A DNA stretch of 64,000 bases from the NCBI GenBank assembly GCA_029204225.1, contig CM055106.1, positions 49,119,337-49,183,336 of the forward strand. The letters run 5' to 3'. Each line of letters opens with the position of its first letter. Position 1 is the first letter of the stretch. The position numbers were made by a program, and so were the translations under genes. The notes under the pieces were generated by a model. It did not search any database and was not told the DNA's origin. It saw only the letters and a program-made list of their open reading frames with translations. This stretch comes from Diphasiastrum complanatum. Lineage: Eukaryota; Streptophyta; Lycopodiopsida; Lycopodiales; Lycopodiaceae. Below, piece by piece: positions 45,791 to 53,084 of this stretch.

Positions 45791-46336
45791 TTGTCATCTC
45801 AAAGATTAAGTAAGGCTATTCTAGTTTTGAATGAAGCCTTTAGATTGGAATTAGTTCTAGTCATTGGTGACTTAATTATGTTTCCAAGTAATCTAGAAAG
45901 CAAGATATGGTATCATCATTTGTGTGCTCCTAAATTGAGTAAGAGCAAGAATAAGAACAAGCTCAAGCATATTGAAAAATATGTTCTTTCATGTGATGAG
46001 GCATGTTGTAAACTTCTTTTGAGGTTAAGTGAAGCATCCAATGAGGACACTTACACCCTTAAGAAAGTATTTAGCCTCAATAAGATCAAGTTAGAGTTTG
46101 CTTTCAAGATTAGATCGGATAGAGTTCACAGTGTTTGGACTAGTAAAGCTAGTGTGCTTAATCTTGATTATTGCTCTTGTTTCGATCTTGATCTCTATGA
46201 TCATCATCATAATGAGGCTTGGAAGCCTCGGATTCTACTTTTTTTCTTGCAACCATCTTCATGCAAAAAGATTTCTCAAATCCAAGATCAATATCAAGCA
46301 TGGAGGAGGCATATCAAAATAGTAGCAAATTGGTAG
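45791..46336 (+). CDS. Copia-7 unknown region shared with Copia-4
   Basis: The 181-codon frame includes IWYHHLCAPKLSKSKNKNK and DEACCKLLLRLSEASNEDTYTLKKV. Copia-4 has ASCKLLMRISEASKLDTYIHKQV in the same relative place, followed in both by a (E/N).AW(K/R).RI-like end. It sits where RT would be in an intact element. I do not recognise a domain; it is probably strongly diverged RT/RNase H sequence or a replacement segment. Confidence 0.4.
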   Translation: MSSQRLSKAILVLNEAFRLELVLVIGDLIMFPSNLESKIWYHHLCAPKLSKSKNKNKLKHIEKYVLSCDEACCKLLLRLSEASNEDTYTLKKVFSLNKIKLEFAFKIRSDRVHSVWTSKASVLNLDYCSCFDLDLYDHHHNEAWKPRILLFFLQPSSCKKISQIQDQYQAWRRHIKIVANW

Positions 46337-46500
46337 AATATTTTTCAAAGGCGTTTGGAAGAGATTTCTATCAAAGAGATCTTATCATGGTTACGGTAAG
46401 GGTGCTGCTATGATGGATTCTTTGAATGATCTTCAATTCAAATTCAAAGCAAAGAATATACACAACAAGTGATGTGTAAAAATTTCAACAAGAGATTATC

Positions 46501-47024
46501 CCTAGCATATTGGCCAGGGCAACACCTCAACCAAGGACACCACCTCATGCTCTGCCTAAAGCTAATGATGATGTAGTTATATTGAACAAAGAAGTGACAA
46601 ATATAGATAGCAAAATATAAAAATATTTATACAATGTATGGGAATCAATGGAATATATAGATAGAAAAATAGACTCCAATTTATTGAAATAAAGAGTCAA
46701 TACAATAATTTCAAAAAATACCATATGACTCTCTCTAAATTTGTATTGATGCATAGCTAGGGCTTTTTTTTATTAAAATAAAGAGTTTATATATGAATTT
46801 CACAATATTTTCATTTCACAAATGATGTATTGATTGCTCTTTCACAACATTTGTACGGATGCCCAATCAGGGCTTTCTCGTATTGAAATATAGCATCTAT
46901 AAGTTGATTTAACAAGATTGCATTTGAGTCTATTGCTCTTCCACAATAGTGATTGTTGATGGTAGATTTTTGCAGCATGTTATCAGCTCCTGTCTTTTTT
47001 GTAACTACAATAAGAAGAAGAAAA
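46501..47024. other. AT-rich, non-coding, with a diverged repeat
   Basis: 46741-46795 and 46851-46905 share ttgtaYNgatgc, agggcttt and attRaaata with an offset of 110 bp. No gene is seen. Confidence 0.5.
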
Positions 47025-47168
47025 TGTTGGAATATCAATCCACACTCTAGAGAGAACTATCAAACAGGGCGGATAGCTCAGTGGTAGAGCATCCCATCCG
47101 GTATGAGGGAGGTCCTGGGTTCGAATCCTAGTCTGTCCATCCATATTATGATTTATGGATTTCTAACA
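47025..47168 (+). repeat. TRIM-t 5' LTR
   Basis: 144 bp, TGTTGGAATATC to GATTTCTAACA; the tRNA-like part fills its centre (offset 43-115). Confidence 0.93.
47067..47139 (+). tRNA. tRNA-like sequence in TRIM-t 5' LTR (isotype unassigned)
   Basis: The length is 72 nt plus a discriminator A. Acceptor stem GGGCGGA pairs with TCTGTCC (two G-T pairs). The D stem GCTC/GAGC is perfect. The T arm CTGGG-TTCGAAT-CCTAG pairs with one wobble. The anticodon stem has one mismatch, and the loop TCCGGTA lacks T33. The anticodon would be CGG, or GGT if the stem is shifted by one. A-box-like tagctcagtggt is at 47074-47085, and the exact B box ggttcgaatcc is at 47118-47128. It is probably not a working decoding tRNA but keeps an internal Pol III promoter. 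There is no TTTT terminator behind it. Confidence 0.75.
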
Positions 47169-47181
47169 TGGTATCAGAGCC
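47169..47181 (+). other. TRIM-t primer-binding site
   Basis: tggtatcagagcc, a perfect initiator tRNA-Met site directly after the LTR. A diverged second copy, tggtgtcaaagcc, is at 47202-47214. Confidence 0.92.
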
Positions 47182-47188
47182 AAGTTAG

Positions 47189-47224
47189 ACCTAACAGTTC
47201 ATGGTGTCAAAGCCATGGTTAGGT
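47189..47224 (+). repeat. Hairpin after the TRIM-t PBS
   Basis: acctaac (47189-47195) pairs with gttaggt (47218-47224), and catgg (47200-47204) with ccatg (47213-47217), with a 4-base bulge and an 8-base loop. It lies where LTR elements often carry packaging or dimerisation structures; that role is inference. Confidence 0.7.
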
Positions 47225-47275
47225 GGCCCAAGTTGTGGAGCAGGTGACAACTAGGACCCCAAGCAAGTGTGGCTT

Positions 47276-47286
47276 GAGGGGGGGGG
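47276..47286 (+). other. TRIM-t polypurine tract
   Basis: gaggggggggg lies directly before the 3' LTR. Confidence 0.9.
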
Positions 47287-47430
47287 TGTTGGAATATCAA
47301 TCCACACTATAGAGAGAACTATCAAACAAGGTGGATAGCTTAGTGGTAGAGCATCCCATCCGGTATGACGGAGGTCCTGGGTTCGAATCCTAGTCTGTCC
47401 ATCCATATTATGATTTATGGATTTCTAACA
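47287..47430 (+). repeat. TRIM-t 3' LTR
   Basis: 144 bp; it differs from the 5' LTR by five substitutions, four of them inside the tRNA-like part. Confidence 0.93.
47329..47401 (+). tRNA. tRNA-like sequence in TRIM-t 3' LTR (decayed)
   Basis: Same as 47067-47139 except for acceptor position 1 (G to A, now mispaired), position 4 (C to T, wobble), a D-stem C to T (wobble) and an anticodon-stem G to C (second mismatch). The B box is intact at 47380-47390. Confidence 0.65.
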
Positions 47431-47625
47431 TAAAATGTTAGTGCACTTACATTTGTACACAATATCATTTTGAATCTACTCATTTTCATAGGCAATAGTT
47501 ATGGGTTGCTTACAAGTCTTCCATTGATAATGAATCTGAAATAACTGGGTAGATTGTTGTTTAGAAGAACGAGCTCTGATCTGATATAATCAATGCTCCA
47601 ATGTTGTTCCATCTCAATCATAGTT
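47431..47625. other. Short spacer, no feature
   Basis: Host sequence between TRIM-t and TRG-2. The first TTTT downstream of the TRIM is at 47468-47471. Confidence 0.6.
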
Positions 47626-48764
47626 TGTTGGCTGATTTTGTCGAATTCCCAAGATACTCGGACAAAGCAACTCAAGAGCACCTCTCACCTTAGACCGAGG
47701 AGGTCTCTGAGAAGACGAGACTAATGAAGACTGAGAGCCGAGCATGAGAGCCAAGAAATGCTAGTTAGTAATAACAAGCAATAACTGTGTAAGCCTCATG
47801 GTGAATCCCGGAAGATGGAATGACCATGTAGGAACTAGTATTTCTAAGCAAATGTAATAAATGCAAGTACACCCCTCTTAAAGAAAGTAAAATGAGCCAC
47901 CTTTTGATGGTGACCTCTAGTGGAGAGCAATATTCCACTTGTAATTTGTGAAATGTGGAAATTCCACTAGGATGCCACCTAAGGAGATCTCTTGCTTATT
48001 TAAGAGACTCCCTCTTTGTGAAGAGGAGCTTTTTGTGTATTGTATCAACTCCATGCTGAAATGAGAACAGCCTCCATGAGTTAGATGCATCCATTGAGCT
48101 CCTTGATCATGATGGTTTTCTTGAGTGATGCCCCTATGATCATGCCCTTCCATTCATATTGTGTGTGGTTGTGGATTTAGAGTGGATTAGTTTTCTTGCT
48201 TTCCTAGTTGTGGATTAGATTTCATGTTTTCTTGTGGATTAATGTAGGTTGCAAGCATCCAAGAAATTTCTAGCCAATAATGTGGTATAGATCTTGCAAA
48301 TTCATTTACGTTTTGGTTTCTTGAGTTTCTTGGAAAATTCAAGAACCAAGAAGATGGAGCTTCTTGATTCTTGAATGCTTGTAGGAATTAATTTTCTGTT
48401 TTTTATGAATGTGGCATGCTAGGCTAGTTTTCTGATCTTGCAAGTAGTTTACTTTCCATTTTGCAATGATTTGTTCTAGCATTATGTTTTAAAGTGCCAT
48501 AGTAATGCCCAACCGTGTTTCAAGAAGAGTTGTTTTTGGGCATTCTTGGTGTGCTTGCATGGTAGAATGATTGCAAGTGATTTCAAGAGTTCAAGAGTGT
48601 TCGAAATCTGAGTATCCGTGACAGGTTGAACCATACCCCCGAGAATCTGCTGCCTGATCTGGACATTGAACCAAATAGAAATGACCAAGAACATGCCCAG
48701 CTAACAACCAAAATGGAGGTAGCATAAGCTATAACAAGAAGCAAACAAGCAGAACCAGTCAACA
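47626..48764 (+). repeat. TRG-2 5' LTR (1139 bp)
   Basis: It starts TGTTGGCTGATTTTG and ends CAGTCAACA before the PBS. The first about 620 bp match the TRG-1 LTR closely; the rest differs. Confidence 0.85.
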
Positions 48765-48784
48765 TTTGGCACCGTTGCTGCTTG
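48765..48784 (+). other. TRG-2 primer-binding site
   Basis: tttggcaccgttgctgcttg directly follows the LTR and resembles the TTGGCGCCGTTGCC-type primer site of Tat/Athila-like gypsy elements. Confidence 0.65.
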
Positions 48785-49042
48785 AACTCCACACCTCATA
48801 AACCCACACCTGCTGCAATAGTGTTCTGATCTGCAGTTACCTTGCAAACGAACTACCCTACCTGCAAAACGACCTGCAAGAAACAACAATCGCAGGCAAA
48901 ACGACTTGCTTGCAAATCTGTCTGAAAACCATTTTGCTTGCACTTGAACCTGCAAACCAACCAGCAAGCCACCACAACTGCAAACCAGAGCCCACACCCA
49001 TCAACTACACTCCTTCAGCCGCTTCGTCACGCTCATTTCTTT

Positions 49043-49130
49043 CATATCTCAGCCGACGCTTCCCTTCACATCTCAGCAGACGCCCTCCACTCATATCTCA
49101 GCCGACGTTTTTTTTTTAAATCTCAACCCA
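49043..49130 (+). repeat. Short minisatellite in TRG-2 leader
   Basis: About four units of the tctcagccgacg type, at the same place as the ten-unit array of TRG-1. Confidence 0.8.
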
Positions 49131-50271
49131 CAATGCTCATCATGAGAGACGTACACCCAAACTAGATCTACCAAAGTTTGACGGTAGTTCGGACCCTCAA
49201 AGATTTTTGCAAATCTTTAAGAATGCATGTGATGTGTATGGCGAAACATCTCCCGATGCTATGGTCCAACTGTTTTCAATGACCATGATCGCTAAAGCAC
49301 GTGATTGGTTTCTCAACCTTGATCGTGAAGATAAGACAGACTGGTCAATCTTGAAAGAGTCCTTTATCAAGCGTTTTAAGCCCTTTCGCTTGATCGAGAG
49401 TCATTTTGTCAAATTGAGTAACATCAAGATGGCAAAGGATGAATGTGTACGAGACTATATCGAGCGTTTCAAACACCTCAAAGGTCAAGTACAGGAACAA
49501 CCCTCCAAACAGATGCTCATCATCTGGTTTTTAGTCGGCCTTCCAAGATGGATTAGACGCGAGCTTAAATCCAATGATGAATATATGAGCCTCAAATTAG
49601 CTATGTCTGATGTCATCAAGGAAGAAGACGAAGAATCAGATGTCGACGAATCCAAGGAAAGACGAGCACCACGTGCTCCTCTCCATGAGTCGAAGCCGAT
49701 CGAGGATACCCGAAATCAGCTTTGGAAATCCCAGTTGGAGTTGTTTAATAAGCAACACCAACTACAGATGGAGAAACTCACCAACGAGTTTCAAGCTACC
49801 CTGAAGTCTATCCAAAGCAATATGCATGGTCAATCAAACCCTGCACAGGTACCTTATAGACAAAAAACAATATGGTGCCCACACTATCGGGCTACGCATC
49901 GTATTGATGCTTTTCCTTCATATCGACCTATCCAAGCACATATAGTTCAACAATATGAAGAACACCCATCACCATCTGGACATTCCTTGCCTTATCATGA
50001 ATATCCACCAGCAAGTCCAGAACCACTAGCCATACAAGATGGCTACGCCGTTATACAAGGGCCACTGCACACCAGAGGTTTCATCTGTGGTGAAACCGGC
50101 CACTTCATGGTTGATTGTCCAGTTAAGACCAGTACCATGCTGAGTGTTCCGACTGTATCCAAAAACACAGTTTCAAAGACTGTCCAAAGCAACCAACTAA
50201 GATCCTACATGCATGTCACGTCAGTTATGAATCACAATAGGATCTTCACGACAACAACACGAGCACCATAA
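49120..50271 (+). pseudogene. TRG-2 gag (gypsy type)
   Basis: The frame is open from 49120 with ERRTPKLDLPKFDGSSD, and the first in-frame ATG is only at 49207. It keeps the gag core (KARDWFLNLDR, WFLVGLPRWIRRELKS) and a Gln/Lys-rich helix without internal stops. The zinc knuckles are damaged: WCPHYRATHRIDAF has lost two Cys, and GFICGETGHFMVDC has Gly for the first Cys. A 1-bp deletion near 50130, relative to TRG-1, removes the last Cys/His cluster and gives an unrelated tail. Confidence 0.8.
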
Positions 50272-51615
50272 CAACCAACAGTTAAATCTGCTGCTCAATC
50301 GAGAAGTTTCTTGTAAACTTCTACATCACCATCCAATACACCAGTTCCATCATGCAAAAGGCAATATGAAATGAGTCCTTGTCGAAAGAAAAGTGAAACC
50401 AATATTCCGTCATCTGCTACAATGTCCAATCAAGAGCAACCTCCAAAGGGAATTGACAGGTTTTCTCCCATTCTACAACCTCAAATCTATGTCTTTCCAC
50501 ATGCTGATAAGATTTCCAATGTGCCAATACACAATATTTCTCGGATTCGGAAATCCAGATAGAGATTCGGTTCTGAATCTCTTGTTCACAGAGGTCCTCA
50601 AGACATAGTACCTCAACCATACATGCATCTCAAGCTATATCTTACAACATCTGCTATCAATGATGGTAAATTTTAGTGTAACCAACCCTGTCTTGTTTTG
50701 ACAAGGGCATGTCAGAGCAAGTCACATTACTCTACAAAACAACTGAAATATTGCAACTATCAAGGTACATTATCGATGTTGATGAATGCAAGTTTTGTTC
50801 GACAAGTGCTATACAGTTCTCACTCTTTGTCATGTTTGTTTATTTTCTTCTTTCTCTTCACCTATTTTGTGTAATTGATTTTTGCATGAGAAATAGCTAT
50901 TGCACGAGAGTCTTCTATAGAGCATCTCCAGAACACATTTTCATTCATCTATCCATCTTCAGATTCCCTTGTACAGCAGTTTAGGATTTTTGAGACATAT
51001 GAGAAATCCATGTCAAATTAGAGTTGATTCATGCATCTCCTTGCCATATTATTCTTTGAGTCAACTAAAGAAAGATTGAAACAAATTTAGTTAAAATTTG
51101 TTCAATCTTTAGTCCAATCGCATGTTCAGCGAGTTACGTGTTCCACACGCCGATCCAATCCTGAGCATGAACAGTCACCAGCAATAACATCCCCACTAGC
51201 AGATTTTTTTTTGGGGAGGGGAGAGAGTGGATTTGCTTGGATCCACTAGAGCAGTTGCACTGCCAACAACAACATCAACAAGATCGACAGCCAAGGTCAC
51301 AAGTCTAATATGAAAAAGACAAGGCTAAAGAAGGCAAATGGGTAATCCAAAGAGACTCAATCAGAAGAAGTACCCCAGTCACGACAAAGATCCTTCAAAA
51401 AGGGAAACACAAGCATTGGAAAATCAGTCTCCTTCTTTAACCAACCTCTTGCCATACTTCTGCGCCCATTCTCATGCCTATCGTCCACACCATCTATAGT
51501 TGTCACCACCACCCTTCCTTCCATCTGTTTGTTTATCATCAGTTTACTGTTCTTCTGAGAAATTTCCAGTTTTTGATAGTCTTACCGAAGCAGCTGATAG
51601 ATCATTGCAAGTGTC
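50272..51615 (+). other. TRG-2 non-coding region after gag
   Basis: Collinear with TRG-1 35355-36560; no coding motif recognised. Confidence 0.6.
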
Positions 51616-51837
51616 TTGCGGAGACCAACTACCACCTATATTGGTTGTTCAGCCGAAAAAGACCTACAAAAGCAGGCAAAGCAGCCAAAACAAATAAAGA
51701 GAAAGATCCAGGAAGCTGAGGAGGAAAGGACAAAACTTAAGCAACAGATGAGTCAGATCAACCTTGATCAAAAGAAGCTCTCTGGAGCAATGATAGTTGA
51801 ATCCCCTCGTATGAAGCCCAAAGAGATCCAAAAGTAA
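51616..51837 (+). CDS. TRG-2 short conserved frame of unknown function
   Basis: The frame has RKIQEAEEERTKLKQQMSQ, then INLDQKKLSGAMIVESP and MKPKEIQK before the stop. It is nearly identical to TRG-1 36646-36753 at the C-terminus. The composition suggests a coiled coil. The frame is open upstream of 51616 without a clear ATG. Conservation between two otherwise mutated copies is suggestive but could reflect their recent common origin. Confidence 0.4.
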   Translation: MRRPTTTYIGCSAEKDLQKQAKQPKQIKRKIQEAEEERTKLKQQMSQINLDQKKLSGAMIVESPRMKPKEIQK

Positions 51838-52244
51838 TGGGTCAAAAGAAAGAGCTGCAGAAAAAGAAGATGAAGACAACCGTGAACCTGCAAATAAAGC
51901 AAACTCCTCACCCAGCAAGTGTTGGTCAAAGCTCGACATTGCAAGGGTCCAAGGCTGCAACTGTAGAACTATCAGTTCCTTCACCCCACCACCAAGCCTT
52001 CATCATGTTTCCTTACCGTTACCAAACCGTCCATCCCAAACTGTTTCTACCACCAGATTTTTGATGATGAGTCCATCCCCTTGAGACTGATAACCAAGAT
52101 TTGTGCTACCTATCAGAAAAGAGCATCGACAAGACTAGAACTTCAACTGAGAAAAGAATTGCGGAAATGCCCAGAAGCAATATGGAGGATACAACCTCCT
52201 AGAAGTTAGAATCTGCCTAGAAACTAGAAGTGAAATCATCCATG

Positions 52245-52594
52245 GTATCTCTTCAAGCTTACCAAAAATCTCATCTCTTTTCGAAATATATTTAGATTCA
52301 TAAATGAATATACCACATCTACAAGATCCTTTGGACTTCTTCCTTTGTATTGCAACTTCCCAACATCAGAGTGCATCACATCCAATATACCTGCAAGTGA
52401 TTGTGCTGGCTCACATTCACTTATGTTGGATGGATATAAATCTAAAAAAAAAAACACCTCTCAATTGTAACTAGTCTAGTTAACAAATTTCTTTATCCTA
52501 ACCAGCATAGTTAAATAAATTTAACCTGAGGTATTGACGTGGCAGATTATTTTCCAATTTATTTGAGCTATGTTATGTAGATTTGAAATGTATG
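52245..52594. other. No feature seen
   Basis: AT-rich spacer between the cut end of TRG-2 and the Gypsy-C LTR. Confidence 0.5.
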
Positions 52595-53071
52595 TGTTAT
52601 GGCCATATTCGATTAGGGACTTGGAATAGTCCTAATATGGTAGACCGGCCCTCCAGTGTTCGAGATTATTGGTCACGCCGTGATTTAATTCCATGTCAAG
52701 GCCTGTTAGTGACTAATTACCTTGAGAGTACCCAGACACTCTAATTGAGACATATGGAGTATTGCATGCATGTGTGACAGATATAGGCAGGAGGACTGCA
52801 TGAAGAGATGTGATCTATTTATAGTTGACCTGCATGGGGGTTGCATGGTTTCATGCACAGGACCCTACTCTCTATATAATGAGGTAGGGATTCTCCCGTC
52901 GACATGTTGGGTTTAGGTTACCAGTTTCTCTCTTCTCCTCTTGCTTCACATGGCATGGCTTGGGGGCTAGATCCAGGTTTGATCTAGGATTGGTTAGGCG
53001 GTTTGGCTCCATAGTCTCTCTTATTGTGTTCTCCTATCCTCATCATAGGGATTATCCCTTTGGGCATTACA
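52595..53071 (+). repeat. Gypsy-C LTR (477 bp)
   Basis: It starts TGTTATGGCCATATTCG and ends GGGCATTACA, with TATA-like ctctatataatgagg near 52872 and a CT-rich stretch after it. A PBS-like site follows directly. A partner LTR was not found. Confidence 0.75.
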
Positions 53072-53072
53072 T

Positions 53073-53084
53073 TGTTATCAGAGC
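53073..53084 (+). other. Gypsy-C primer-binding site
   Basis: tgttatcagagc differs by one base from the initiator tRNA-Met site TGGTATCAGAGC. Confidence 0.7.

Larger units (their letters stand above)
43680..46500 (+). mobile_element. Copia-7: decayed plus-strand copia
   Basis: The leader (43680-43965), gag, protease, integrase-like and unknown regions follow in copia order. RT is missing. Its last region is similar to the final segment of the Copia-4 protein, so the two belong to related non-autonomous lines. LTRs were not identified; the ends are approximate. Confidence 0.7.
47025..47430 (+). mobile_element. TRIM-t: 406-bp TRIM with a tRNA-like sequence in each LTR
   Basis: Two 144-bp LTRs (TGTTGG...CTAACA) differ at five positions. 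Between them lie a perfect initiator tRNA-Met PBS and, at the other end, a polypurine tract. The internal region is 118 bp and non-coding, so the element fits the TRIM class. Flanks gaaaa and taaaa agree at four of five bases and may be the target duplication. Each LTR holds a full-length tRNA-like sequence in the direction of the element. Retrotransposition would depend on proteins from other elements. Confidence 0.92.
47626..52244 (+). mobile_element. TRG-2: gag-only LTR retrotransposon, 3' LTR lost
   Basis: The 5' LTR (47626-48764), PBS, minisatellite leader, gag and following non-coding region are collinear with TRG-1. The similarity ends near 52244, before the polypurine tract and 3' LTR. 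No enzyme-coding region is present. TRG-1 and TRG-2 are truncated at opposite ends. Confidence 0.85.

Noticed and set aside
47067-47139. A functional nuclear tRNA gene
   Set aside because: The anticodon stem has a mismatch, position 33 is not T, no T4 terminator follows, and the sequence sits inside a retrotransposon LTR; better called tRNA-like.
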